DNA of 64,000 bases from NCBI RefSeq assembly GCF_035222485.1, contig NC_085925.1, positions 3,162,001 to 3,226,000 on the forward strand, given 5' to 3'. The notes beneath the pieces were generated by a model, which saw nothing but the letters and a program-made list of their open reading frames with translations, was not told the DNA's origin and searched no databases. Positions 1 to 10,166 of this stretch are shown in pieces (position 1 is the first letter of the stretch; every line of letters begins with the position of its first letter). Source of the stretch: Podospora pseudoanserina. Its lineage: Eukaryota; Ascomycota; Sordariomycetes; Sordariales; Podosporaceae. A program made the translations under genes and the position numbers.

Positions 1-543
1 GCCCTATGGTCCAATATTGACATTCGATCAGGTCGCCGATGTTACATGGCTGGGCCAGTCTGACTACAACCCTACCACTGGGTCTGGATCACTGGGTGTA
101 GAGTTTGCCGGTATAGCGGTCAGCTCAAGCGGCCGGGCTGGTCCAATCAGTGCTGCCAACACCTACGCTCGAAATAGAGTTAGAGATACAGACGTTCTCC
201 AATGGCACGAGGGGTACTGCAGGGGATATTTCGTCCTGTCTGTTCAAAAGGACAAGGTGACGGCTGGGTTCTTTGGTACGTGCAACATCAATACTCTTGG
301 CAAATCCAACGGCTGACATGTGCAGGATCTCCCATTGTCGCAACGAGAAATCCTTGGGAACTACTCCCGGCGAATTTGACTGTTCTCGCGGGAGAGAACA
401 AACTCTCTCGCCCTGTTGCTGGCGGAAAGGTAGAGGCTGGGTTTGCAAAGAGGGGAACCACCACGGGGACCAACCTGACTTTGAACACCGAGACGAAGAT
501 GTGGGAGGTGATCGGCTTCGATGACATGTTTATTTCTCGTTGA
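1..543 (+). CDS. PhoD-like alkaline phosphatase, 3' part (partial)
   Basis: The frame is open from the left edge, so the 5' end lies outside the window. The visible protein is a C-terminal region of the PhoD-like metallophosphatase type, with 'EFAG', 'WHEGYCRGYF' and 'RPVAGGKVEAGF' in the usual order. An intron at about 276-325 (donor GTACGT, CTGAC branch, acceptor GCAG) joins 'FFG' to 'SPIVATRNPWELL' in frame, and the stop is at 541-543. Known family role: phosphodiester or phosphomonoester hydrolysis, usually by secreted or vacuolar enzymes with Fe/Ca centres. The metal-binding N-terminal part is not in the window, so catalytic residues cannot be checked. Family assignment rests on this C-terminal pattern alone. 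Confidence 0.65.
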
Positions 544-1230
544 TGATGACAAGTCAGATTCGGGAAGATACCTGATTTTGCCAACTGAATATCTTGTCAT
601 CTTCATGCCAACTATGGACAGACTATGAGGGAGTTTGTTCAAATGGGGAAAAGCAAATACCTAGTTCCATGACTTCTTGCCACTGTCCAAAGGTCAAGTG
701 AATGCGAAGGTATGACAAGATACGTCATAAGGCACTTACAGATAAGTCGGTGATGCTCATCTTACTAAGAGCTAGTCGAACACTCGGCTTTAGAGCCGTC
801 GAAATAAGGTAAACACTCTTGATTGAGAAGCCTTCGCAAAAAAAGGCCCTCGCATGAGAGAAACTCGGACTTAGAACGCCCCCTCGCATTAGACGCCTGG
901 CCTGGCATTTTGTGATTTTGGTCGCCGCGGGGTGCGAATCGAACATAGGTACCAGGTAACATTGAAGCCGGGGCCGAACACAATCTCCTTGGGGAATACG
1001 GTAAGGATCTAGATCCATGCGACCAGACATTTCGGTTAAAACTTCACGAGCCCAAATGAGATGCCCGAAGAGCCCTCAGCACAGCAAAGCCACAACTCTC
1101 AAGGTTGCCGGTTCAATCAATAGCCGATAGCACGCACCCAGGTATGTGAGAAGGACGATTATTCGGCAGGCAAGGGTGAGAGGTTGGGTTGGGTTCGTCG
1201 AAGGAGGTTGCCTAAGGCACAGTCTTGACG
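544..1230. other. Intergenic, no gene recognised
   Basis: No supported coding region. A GGTGCGAATCGAAC string near 930 resembles a reverse-strand tRNA T-arm but no matching acceptor or D-arm is present. Confidence 0.5.
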
Positions 1231-1232
1231 TA

Positions 1233-1240
1233 TTATAAAA
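1233..1240 (+). promoter_or_regulatory. TATA box of the crystallin-like gene
   Basis: TTATAAAAGGGG about 110 bp upstream of the ATG at 1347 fits a TATA element with a short 5' leader. Confidence 0.5.
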
Positions 1241-1346
1241 GGGGACTGCCAACCCCATCAGATCTTGTCAATTCAGTTCATCATCGCAGCCTTGACTTCT
1301 GTCTTCACAACCGCATCGCCCACAGTCTTCAAAAGCCCAGGAAAAG

Positions 1347-1854
1347 ATGTTAAACCTCAAGAGTATCATCACTCTGCTCGCCCTCGGAGTCTTCTCCGCC
1401 AGCGCAGCTCCAGCTCCTGGTGCCTCGCCGATGGCCGAGGCTGAGCAGCCCGCTCTTGTCGACCGCCAGATCAGCGTCAGGGTGTTCGCCTGCGAGCACA
1501 TCCGCAGCCAAGGTGCCTGCACCACGTTTAACGCTCCTCTCGGTCAATGCTGTGAGTTTGACACCAACTTCTGACTGTGCTGGGCAATGCTGACATGTTG
1601 ATTCTCTCACTTAGATAACGTCCCCGCAGCCTGGAACGACAGGATCAGCACCATCATCAACCAGGACAGACAGTTCCGCTGCGTGTGGTTCGAGTAAGTA
1701 ACTCCCGTCTTGCCATCCCTGCCTACAGCTCTAACAAAAGACATTCAGACATGGCAGCTGCAGTGGCCGTTCATACGCCAACCAGGTGGACGACAATCTC
1801 GGTGACGGCGACGGGTACTTCAATGATCGCATTAGCTCCATCAGGTGCGGCTAA
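1347..1854 (+). CDS. Small secreted beta/gamma-crystallin-like protein
   Basis: Three exons (1347-1551, 1615-1693, 1749-1854; introns 63 and 55 nt) give 129 residues. The first 20 or so residues form a signal peptide ending near 'SAAPAPG'. Two related modules follow, each ending in the same kind of block: 'AAWNDRISTI' and 'GYFNDRISSIRCG'. Six cysteines are visible in the mature part. The 'NDRISS(I/V)RC' ending after a glycine-rich stretch is typical of Greek-key crystallin-fold proteins, including peptidase-inhibitor family I36, so a secreted structural or inhibitor role is inferred. It could equally be classed only as a cysteine-rich secreted protein. The second intron has an alternative acceptor at 1728; the 1748 acceptor is preferred because it restores the second crystallin-like block. 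Confidence 0.72.
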
Positions 1855-2993
1855 ATTCAACGTGGCGTGGTTACGGTCTATCCAAGACCAGGACTGGTCA
1901 GGATCTTAACATCGCTGCTCTTACGGCGAAAGAATAGATCTACCAGCAGAAAACGAGGATGACCAAACTACTGGGCGTGAAGATGTGAAGACAAAGGGGT
2001 GGCATGGTGGACAACAACAGTCGTTCTCTTCTCTTTCTTTAACCGACTCAAGGGGGGTGATGGGAAGGGCATGAAGCCGGCCATGTCCACTATTCCCGTT
2101 TCCTTGCCTGACAGCCGGTCGACCTTTTCCTTGACTTTCTATGGTCATGTTGGAAAGCTTTTGTACCTACCAGAAACACTTTTCAGGTTCAAATAACATG
2201 ATGAACTGAACTTTCTTCGCTCCTGCAAATTTTCTTGAGTATCCGGTGTCTACTACCACCCTCAGAAAGCTGACTGTCTCGTTACCTCCTATTCCAGCAA
2301 CGCGAAGTAAGGTAAGCAGGATGCAGCAATGACCTGCCCAGATATGGGAATCCGCCGACAGTTTCTTGACCAACTCCCTGTAGTGCTTCCCACTCTTCCT
2401 TAGACCTCACGCCCATCGACTTAGCGTGGCTCGGAAACGACGCAGTCGGCAGGTATAACGGGTAGGTTGAAAACACACGCTCACTATATTCTTTGGACAT
2501 GGCCGCTACATGCACACCTTTAATTCTTGTCAACATACATCGAAAAGAAGTCACCATAAGCTACATCACATGTCCCTTTTAGTCCAAGAACTTTCACCCC
2601 TCACTCGTGCGAATGACCCGGCAAAGCCTTCATCCCTGTTATTTGCTTCAACATTAGCAATCATCCCTCGTGTTTGTAGTATAGTACGATTTCGCCCCGT
2701 AATATCTCGGCTTTTAACCAAGTCAGCACAACGAGTTCTGGTTGGCAGTGTCACATTCCGGGAAGGCTCTTACCTCCACTTAACTCCGTCTAAGTAGTGT
2801 ACATTCTTCCAGTGTCATGGGAGAAAGTCGACGCACACTCGCTTGTACGCCTGGCATCAAAATATGTCCGTTATATCAGAAAGGTAGTCAGAATGTAGAA
2901 AATGACGTTGGGAATGCCTGAGCAAGGACATTCCAGAACAGGGACTGTCAGCGAAACCCCCAATTAAGATTGCTATTTAAAAGCTTTGACAGA
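1855..2993. other. Intergenic, nothing recognised
   Basis: About 1.1 kb between the secreted-protein gene and the copia insertion. The short open frames show no family resemblance or splice logic. Confidence 0.5.
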
Positions 2994-2998
2994 CAAGG

Positions 2999-3182
2999 TG
3001 TTGGGCTGGCGACCTAGGAAAGTCACCGGCGGCGAAAATGAGGCCAAAAAATGGCCAAAATTGGTAAGCAAATTAGTATTACAGTAGTTGGTTGTTGGTT
3101 TAAAAGAAAACAGTAAGAAAATCCAGCCCCAAGAGCAAACCGGTGTGGGTCTGGGAAAACCTGGGCCCTTTGGTGCCCCATA
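2999..3182 (-). repeat. Copia LTR, left copy (3' LTR)
   Basis: 184 bp, TGTTGGGC...CCCCATA. The terminal CA has become TA, a RIP-type change. It differs from 23626-23809 by about ten transitions and no indels. Confidence 0.9.
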
Positions 3183-3299
3183 CCCCCCCACAGACAGCAC
3201 ACCGCCGTCCAAAACGAAGCTATCGTTAATATCCTCCGAAGGCCAATATACGCCCAGATTTTTCTTACTTCCTTTAACTCCTTTGCCTAATGCCCTAGT

Positions 3300-4087
3300 G
3301 GCCTTTTTCCTATATAAATATACGTTTTCCTGTATATTTTAAACCGGAAAATCTCGTATTCCTAATAGCTATATAAACTTTATATGCTTCTCCCTTTATA
3401 GTATCTTTATAAATCTATCCGCCGGTATTTCTAACCTAGAAATATATTAAATATTAAATCTTCCTTTCTTTACTTATTTACCTACCTACTTATACCGTAT
3501 ATCGATATACCGGGTCCTAACGATATTCTAAGGGTTTAGAATTATAATTTCGGCGTTTTTATTATCGGTATATAATATATATAGCCTTAGCTATAGTATA
3601 CTATAGTCTTCTAATATCTTTAATACCTACTATAGTAAATACCCTATAGGCATTAGGTTAGTAAACTTTACTTCCGTTATACTTAAAGTAACGAAGGTTT
3701 ACTTTTTACTTTTCTATAATATTAGCCTACTAACTATAAAGACAATATAGCCGCTAGTAGAATATCTTTAAAATAAAATATTTATATATAAAGTATTTAT
3801 AAATCCTATAAACTTTATATTTTTTACCGAGAACTCGGAACCCCCTAGCATAATATATAGCTTTTTAATAATAGCTAAGTACCGGAAAAGGTACTTTATT
3901 AACTCTAAATAATATAATAAAGGCCCAGAATTGCCTCTATAAAGGCGGTTAACAGTAAAAATAATATTAAGCTAAGTATTAATAGAAAATTAATTTAACG
4001 AACCGGTCTTCCGAATATATTCTTTTACTTTTATAGTTATTTTCTTTTATATAAAAAAGAGCTTTAGCTTAATTAGCTATAGTATAG
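3300..4087 (-). pseudogene. Copia RNase H region, RIPed
   Basis: The minus strand reads as the C-terminal copia RNase H with many TAA/TAG stops. Recognisable pieces are 'NIIFTVNRLYRGN', 'YLELIKYLFRYLA', 'LGGSEFSVK', 'YSTSGY', 'WKSKK' and 'TFVTLS'. It is the direct continuation of the sequence at 11513, split from it by insertion of the gypsy element at the CTACG target site. Confidence 0.75.
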
Positions 4088-4092
4088 CTACG

Positions 4093-4491
4093 TGTGACGA
4101 ACCCCTATCCAGAACCTCTGAAAGGGACACTGGTCGAAGGCACTTCTGAATAATCGTGGCTCGGTGCAGCTAAATAGTGCACAACAAGATGTCTCAATGT
4201 AAACACTAGATACCGTAAATACAAGCTTGAATTGCATACTACAGAACTGTCTATCTACGCCGGCCAGTTCCTCCGTATATATAGACCCGTGGACCGTGGA
4301 CCGTTGACTTACAGACGGTCCTCGGTCCGCTCCTGATTGGCCGATGCCGGACCGTGGACCGTGAGCCCCACCGCGGTCCCCGGTCCCCATCTTATTGGTC
4401 CGTTGCCCTTCTGGACCGTGAGCCCTGCTCGACGGCGCGGTCCAGTCTTGATTGGTCCCTCGTGGCCCCACTGTCTTCCAGAACCGTGACA
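4093..4491 (-). repeat. Chromovirus A LTR (3' LTR)
   Basis: 399 bp, TGTGACG...CGTGACA. It holds a TATATATA core near 4275, several CCAAT/ATTGG boxes and about ten GGACCG/CGGTCC units. Confidence 0.93.
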
Positions 4492-4589
4492 TGATGCTCC
4501 CTCTCCAGGCCGAAGCCCCTGCGGCCTAGTCTTCTTCCACTGCTAACCATATCGTAGGTTTTTCCTCCCCTTTTCTCCTTACCTTCATT

Positions 4590-5241
4590 ATGTCTAACCG
4601 TGTGCAGAAACGTCATTATAAGACTGAACAGGCCTCTGCCCTTTCCTCCCGAATCCGCCGCCGTGGTTCTGCCGTAATGCCGTGTTCTACCTGTTTTACC
4701 GCCGAATCCCCTTACATTATGGCCCCTGGGTCCTTACGGTGCGCCGAGTGCGTGCGCCGTAAGATCCCATGTGATGGATCTAATATTGGCTCTACCCGTG
4801 GGTAGATCTTCCTTTTCTTCCTGTACCGTAATTGACCGTTCCACAGTGACCCGAACGATAGAAAAGCAGGATAGACTCGAGCGTGAGGAATAAGAGCTTA
4901 AAGACCAACTCTCGCAACTAACTACCCAGCTTATCCGGGTAAAACGAACACGTCGCTCTCTTCGCGTGCGTAAAGAGCGCCTCTTCGCGCGGGGTATCCA
5001 GGAGGAGGATGCCCAGGTGGCGCAGTCTGCCGCTACGGCGCCTCCTGCTTCTTCGCCGGGTACTCCTGCGCGGCCGGACGCCGCCCAGGATACCGTTCCG
5101 TAGTCTCCTCACGCCCTAGATCCTTCCTTAGGCCTGGACTGGCCCTCCGACCTTTCCTTCGGTCCTAGCGTGGCCGGTCCTTCCTTCCTGACCGCGCCAG
5201 ATACCGCTAATAGCGCGCCTTCCTCTTCCCAAGGTGCCTGA
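4590..5241 (+). pseudogene. Antisense Zn2Cys6-like/coiled-coil ORF inside chromovirus A
   Basis: This lies opposite to pol, about 100 bp inside the 3' LTR. ATG at 4590 opens 71 codons containing 'MPCSTC' and 'CAECVRRKIPC'. The spacing is C-x2-C-x6-[Y]-x8-C-x2-C-x6-C, the Zn2Cys6 binuclear cluster pattern with the third cysteine replaced by tyrosine (TGC to TAC, a RIP-type change). After a TAG at 4803 the reading continues one base over (4807-5241): a charged coiled-coil stretch ('KQDRLEREE', 'ELKDQLSQLTTQL') and a Pro/Ser/Ala-rich tail, interrupted by TAA (4891) and TAG (5101). Similar short cysteine-cluster plus coiled-coil proteins are, to my knowledge, common among fungal hypothetical proteins. 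Function is unknown. The frame change could be a mutation, an intron remnant or a programmed shift. Confidence 0.65.
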
Positions 5242-5283
5242 GGCGCGTGGCACTACTTGTATTTGGTCCCCTTTATACCTTCC

Positions 5284-5406
5284 AACCTCGTAGTGTAGTA
5301 TGTAGCACGTCGACCACTACGTCGAAGGCGCGGGTTCGACTCCCGTCGAGGTTCTCTTGGCTCCGTCTCACAGCTATCTGGCTGTGAGCCGGGGCCGAGT
5401 CTTTTT
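5284..5406 (+). ncRNA. tRNA-like Pol III unit with hairpin and T-run, antisense to pol
   Basis: At 5284-5353 a 70-nt cloverleaf has a perfect 7-bp acceptor (AACCTCG/CGAGGTT), a D-arm, a 5-bp anticodon stem (TCGAC/GTCGA) and a T-arm with an exact box B, GGTTCGACTCC; a box-A-like TAGTGTAGTATGTAG is present. The anticodon loop has only six bases (CACTAC), so no amino acid can be assigned and it is probably not a working tRNA. It is followed by a strong stem-loop (5359-5396: GGCTCCG/CGGGGCC enclosing CTCACAGC/GCTGTGAG) and TTTTT at 5402-5406. The same unit is in copy B at 22334-22403, so it belongs to the element. On the other strand it overlaps the end of the chromodomain ORF. Confidence 0.7.
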
Positions 5407-6074
5407 GCTTGCTTGGGTTTTGGTCGGTCCGGATATCGTTGGTGGAATTCTTTTTGCTTATCTGGGCAGTTAAGGTATGCCTGTAGTTCCCACGAGTTAT
5501 CTGTAGCCGGATATCCTAACTAACTAACTAAATACTCCAATTGGCCTCTATTGAACCGTAAATCCAGTATTTCTTCCACATCGTACTCTTCTTCTTCGTC
5601 CTCCGCCACTGCCTGTGTATTGGCCTTACTTGTATGTGGTGCGGGTTCCAGAAGTGAGATGTGAAAGGTGTGTGACCGTAGACGCATCGTACTGGGTAGC
5701 TCTAATTCGAATGTCGTCTCCGATAACTTCTTCTTGACCTTAAATGGTCCCACTCTCCTGTGGTCCAGCTTTTTACTAGGTCTTTTAGTGCGTAAATTGC
5801 GTGTGGAAAGGAATACTATATCCCCCCCTTTAAGGCGAGGTCCCTCGAGCCTTCTGGTATTATAGTATTTCCGTATCCTTTCCCTTATAAACTCCAGTTC
5901 TTGCTTGAACTTGCCGTAGAGCATGTGCATCTTATCTGCCTTGACCCCAGCCCTGGGCACCTCAACCGCAGGTCCCTGCCGTAGGTCTGCCTCGTAGCCG
6001 AAGTTCGCGAAGAACGGTGTAGCTTTAGTCGTCTTAGTTGGCGATGTATTATATGCCAGCTGTGCCGTGGGCAA
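5407..6074 (-). pseudogene. Chromovirus A integrase C-terminus and chromodomain
   Basis: The frame 6074-5520 starts after the integrase core ('LAYNTSPTKTTKATPFF'), runs through the GPY-like region ('VGPFKVKKKLSETTFELELP') and enters a chromodomain ('EEEYDVEEILDLRFNRGQLE', 'YLVS'). A RIP-type stop replaces the tryptophan that normally follows, and the chromodomain then continues ('LGYPATDNSWE', 'LNCPDKQKEFHQRYPDRP') through the antisense tRNA-like unit to about 5260. In chromoviruses this domain targets integration to chromatin marks. Confidence 0.85.
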
Positions 6075-6152
6075 CAGTTTAACCCAATCGTCCTGCTCGA
6101 AATTAATGTAATTCCGTAGGTACTGTTCTACGATTTAGTTAAGCCGTTCCGT

Positions 6153-7439
6153 TTAACCGTCCGTCTGAGGGTGGTAGGCCGAAGACGCCTTACTCACTAC
6201 CCCTAGCCTCGTCATCAACGCTCTCCAGAACTTCGATACGAACTTAGTATCGCGGTCTGTAATAAACTCCTTTGGCCATATGTGTATTGATATGACATAC
6301 CGTAGTACCACATCCGCCAGTTGTTCTACCGACCAGGTCTCCTTGTAAGGCAGGAAGTATGCCCACTTGGTGAGCCTGTCGACCACCGTCAATATACTGT
6401 CGTACTTAACGCCGGTTACCGTGTCCTTAGACTCTAGTAATTTGGTAATGAAGTCCATCGTAACTGAACTCCATGGCCGTTCTGCTACCGGCAGTGGCTC
6501 CAGAAATCCATAGGGCTTGTGCCTCGCAACCCTTGTTCTTTCGCACGTGTGGCATAACTGGATGGCTTCCTTAACGTCGTCCTTGATCCTTAGCCAGTCG
6601 AAGTGCTGCTTAATCTTTTCCATAGTCTTAGTAATACCCATGTGTCCTCCGAGCTTCGATGCGTGGATCTCCATCACCAGTGCCGTCCTGTCACCTGGCC
6701 TCACGTACGCTCGGTTCTTATACCACAGTCTTCCCTGACTGTCCTTCTGGATGCCCTGTGGCTCCAGCTCTTCCTGCCAGTATTGCTCTGTGATATCGTT
6801 GCCCAACTTCCCTTGGTATTTGCTGGAAGTGGCCTTCTCGCGATACACTGCGCAACACTCCATCCACGGCTGCAGTGGATACTTGAGGGTACCATCTGGC
6901 GCCTCCTCAAGTAGTGGTGGTGACTCCCTGGGTGCATCCTTGTGGTGGTCGGCTCGCCGGCTAAGTGCGTCTGCCCTGGCGTTCTCCGAACCCTTCTTAT
7001 AGTTGATCTGGAAATTAAATTCCGAGAGAAACTCTGACCATCGTGTCTGCCGTGCGTTGAGGACCTTCGTGGTGGTGAAGTACCGCAGATTCTTGTGATC
7101 CGTATAGACCTGCACTTCATACTTAGTACCGCTAAGGTATGGCCTCCACTCCTCGAACGCTTCGATGATAGCGAGTAGTTCCTTATCGTGGATTGGGTAG
7201 TTTTGACGTGCTCCATTAAGCTTCTTCGAAAAGAAGGCTACCGGGTGTAGCTTGCCGTCATCGTCTCGCTGCCCTAGCTGTCCACCGATGGCATAGTCTG
7301 ATGCATCTGCCTCGACCTCGAATGGTCGACTGGGGTCTGGCAGTTTAAGCACCGGGTCCTTTAGAATAGCCTCTTTTAGCTCCTGGAAGGCCTGCTCCTC
7401 TTCCTGCCCCCACCGGAACTCCACGTCCTTCTTGGTCAA
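6153..7439 (-). pseudogene. Chromovirus A RNase H and integrase core
   Basis: Open for 428 codons. RNase H motifs are 'EADASDYAIGGQL', 'YPIHDKELLAII' and 'YTDHKNLRYF'. The integrase has the zinc-binding H-x4-H...C-x2-C set ('HASKLGGHMG', 'CHTCERTR'), the first core aspartate in 'TMDFITKL', 'VDRLTKWAYFLPY' and the second aspartate in 'FITDRDTKF'. The frame ends just after 'SSAYHPQTDG', where a stop interrupts it before the next ORF. Confidence 0.9.
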
Positions 7440-8805
7440 GTGGTTGAGTGGCCTCGCAATGCCTGCCTAAGAATTCCCTGACGTGTGTCTGTGACTGCGG
7501 CGTAGGCCAGTCCTTGACTGCCGCAATTTTCCCAGGTTCCATGCGAACCTCACCTGGCGATATTAGATATCCCAGATATACTGTCTTCTGCACGTGGAAC
7601 TCGCTCTTCTCCTTGTTGACGGAGAGTCCGGTTCCGTGTAGCGCGTCGAGTATCTCTCGTACGTGTCGCTTGTGCTCCTCCAGAGTGCGTGAGTAGATGA
7701 GAACGTCGTCGAGATAGCACACTGCTGTCTTATCGAGGTACTTCCGTATAGTATGGTCAACGAGAGATTGGAACGTTGCGGGCGCATTAGTCAACCCGAA
7801 TGGTATTACGAGATACTCGAAATGACCATAGGGTGTGCGAAACGCTATCTTCCATTCGTCTCCTTCTTTGATCCGTATATGGGCGTACCCGACAGGCATA
7901 TCCAAGCGTGTGAAGTATCGCGCCCCTGCTAATTAACTCCGTAACCTGGATATCAACGGTAGCGGGTAGCTGTTTTTCACCGTCTCGTTATTTAGCTGCC
8001 GGTAGTCCACACACAGTCGCAAACCACCGTCCTTCTTCGGCACGAAGAATACGGGGTATCCTGCTGGCGATGTGGATTCCCTGATATGTCCTCTCTTTAA
8101 GTTCTCGTCTAAGTACTTCCGTAGCTCCTCACTCTGCTTATCGTTGGTGTGGTAGACCTTGAATAGCCGTAGCTTAGCTCCTTCTTTTAACTTGATCTCG
8201 TGGTCCCACGGTCCTCGCTCTGGAAGCCCCTCCAAATGCTTAGCCGTGAAGGCTGGGTGTCCTCGATATTCCACCGGTACCGCCTTTTTCTCGCCTTTCT
8301 CCACGTTATTGTAGTAGGCGTATTTGTTGACCTCCGATATCTCCACCAACGTCGTCAACCCTACTTCTTCGATCTTGCCGCCTGTATCGATGGAATACAC
8401 CATTACTTCCTGTGCTCCTTGCGGTGGTGCCGTGGAGGGTGCTCGTCCTGCACTCTGCTCCGTGCGTGCTCCTGATCTTCCATCGTTGGTTGGATACTTC
8501 CAAGGCTTTCTTGGTCGTAGGTGGCCACCATCCCTCCAATCGATGTCTGGGTTATAGTCTTCATGCCATGGTTGCCCCAGGATCATATCCTTCGAGGGTC
8601 CCATATCCACAATGTCGAATATAACTAATATCGTTTTTCCTTCGACTGTGATGTCCAGGGGTAGTGTCTCCCTATAGACCTTTTGCGTGGGAAATGGACC
8701 TTGTATAACTATCCATTCCTTCTTTTTCTTCCATGGTATACGGGCCTGGTGCACGAACTGTGGCGAAATTAAGTTCGTCTCCGTACCACCGTCTACCAGT
8801 GCCAC
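7345..8805 (-). pseudogene. Chromovirus A protease and reverse transcriptase
   Basis: The region 8805-7933 holds an aspartic-protease motif ('[12 protein letters not shown]') and the start of RT ('[20 protein letters not shown]'). It continues in the same frame after one stop as 7905-7345 with 'RTPYGHFEYLVIPFGLTNAP' and the catalytic 'CYLDDVLIYS'. Near 7463 the conserved block after 'HVREFLG' is missing: copy B still has about 40 nt there reading 'FTNFY...FIRKY', so copy A has a frameshifting deletion that separates RT from RNase H. Confidence 0.88.
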
Positions 8806-10166
8806 TGCCTGGAGATCCCTCCATCGTGCAGTAACCCAGAGGCGTTTGTCTTTCTTGCCTCCTCCCTGTGCGGTAGCGACCTCGCTGACGAGCGCCGGGT
8901 CGTTGTCCCATACCTTCGCCTTACGCCAATGCCTTCGAAGATGTCGTTCGTGGTCCGTTAGAGGTTGACGGCCCCCGCGAAGGGCCGCGAGTCGTTTCCC
9001 AAGCGGTTATGTCGTTCAAGAGCGTCCTCCTGCCCCGGGTTGTCCAGCAACACGAAGTCTTTTAACCATACCCGCCTAGCTTCCTCCCATCTTCCGTCTC
9101 CGGCATTCTCTCGCATCCATGCTCGATAGCGGTTCTTCTACTTGGTTTTGGGCGTCTTGGCTTGATGATATCGCTTGACCTTCTCCCGCAGGTGTATAGC
9201 GCAGTCTGGGCTTGGGCACCATCCCAGTATTACTTCCTCCTACGAGCGTACGCTATCGTCTATGTTCCAACCGTCTGCGTATTCGACGCAGTACCTCGCA
9301 TGCCTTAGTGCGATCTGTATAACCTGAAGGCCATCCTTCAGTTCAACCGGGTCTTGAACCTTCCATAAGACATAGTCGTTCAGGTCCTCCTATTGGGCCT
9401 TTTCCCATCGGGCCATAGTCCTTCTAACTGGCTGTGGTTTGCCCTCCTTGCCTACCTTACGTACCGGCCAGTGGCCGTATAGCGACTTGCTCTGGTGGTG
9501 CTCCACACATCCGTGTATAATACACTGGAACCAAAGTACTCTCTAATGCTCCGGATGCCTGGGATGAAGCTGTGCCGTATCTCCTTCACAGGGTGTATAC
9601 CATGTGGGTGTTGGTGCATCCCTTGGCAACTTCGCGATCCCAATGCTGGCGACCTTCCTGCCTTTCCAGTACTCTTCCCAGCTCTTATACAAGAGCTTCA
9701 CAGGCTGTGATGTATCCTGTGAGATAGTGATTCCGTGCTTGCTATACTGCCTCTCTAGTATCGTCCACCTGGTAGGTCCTTGCGTAAGACCCTCGTCTTT
9801 GGCGGCCTCCGTGGTGACTTCCGCAGCGATCTGTGCCAGTTAATCCTGCAATGCCTGTATCTGAAGATCTCCTTCCTCGTGCTCCGCCTTTAGCCTTTCC
9901 AGGGCTTCCTTCACCTCCTGGAACTCTATATCTTCTTGTCCGGCGTGCCAGTTGGAGTCTTCCTCGGAGCTTGCCGCTCCGCCTTACTGGTACCCGATGG
10001 CTACTACCTCCACAACCCTCGGTCCTTTCGATATGGTGGTTAATGCGATCTCCTTCTTCCATCCGAGCCGTTTGGGTGCCCTACAGTCCTTCTTGAAGTG
10101 TCCTGCCTTGCCGCAGTTGAAACACTTGAGGTTGTCTCTGCCCTGGCCCCGGCCTTGTGGTCTCTG
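8806..10166 (-). pseudogene. Chromovirus A gag C-terminus and gag-protease spacer
   Basis: Immediately after a RIP-type TAA the gag frame continues with a CCHC zinc knuckle 'CFNCGKAGHFKKDC' (about 10080-10122), then a poorly conserved linker with several TAG/TAA codons leading into the protease. No intact ORF remains. Confidence 0.7.

Noticed and set aside
900-960. tRNA-like T-arm (GGTGCGAATCGAAC on the plus strand)
   Set aside because: The stem does not pair well, and no acceptor or D-arm is found on the minus strand.
7933-7935. Gypsy pol as separate protease and RT genes
   Set aside because: Both pieces share one frame and are separated only by a RIP-type stop, so they are one broken pol.
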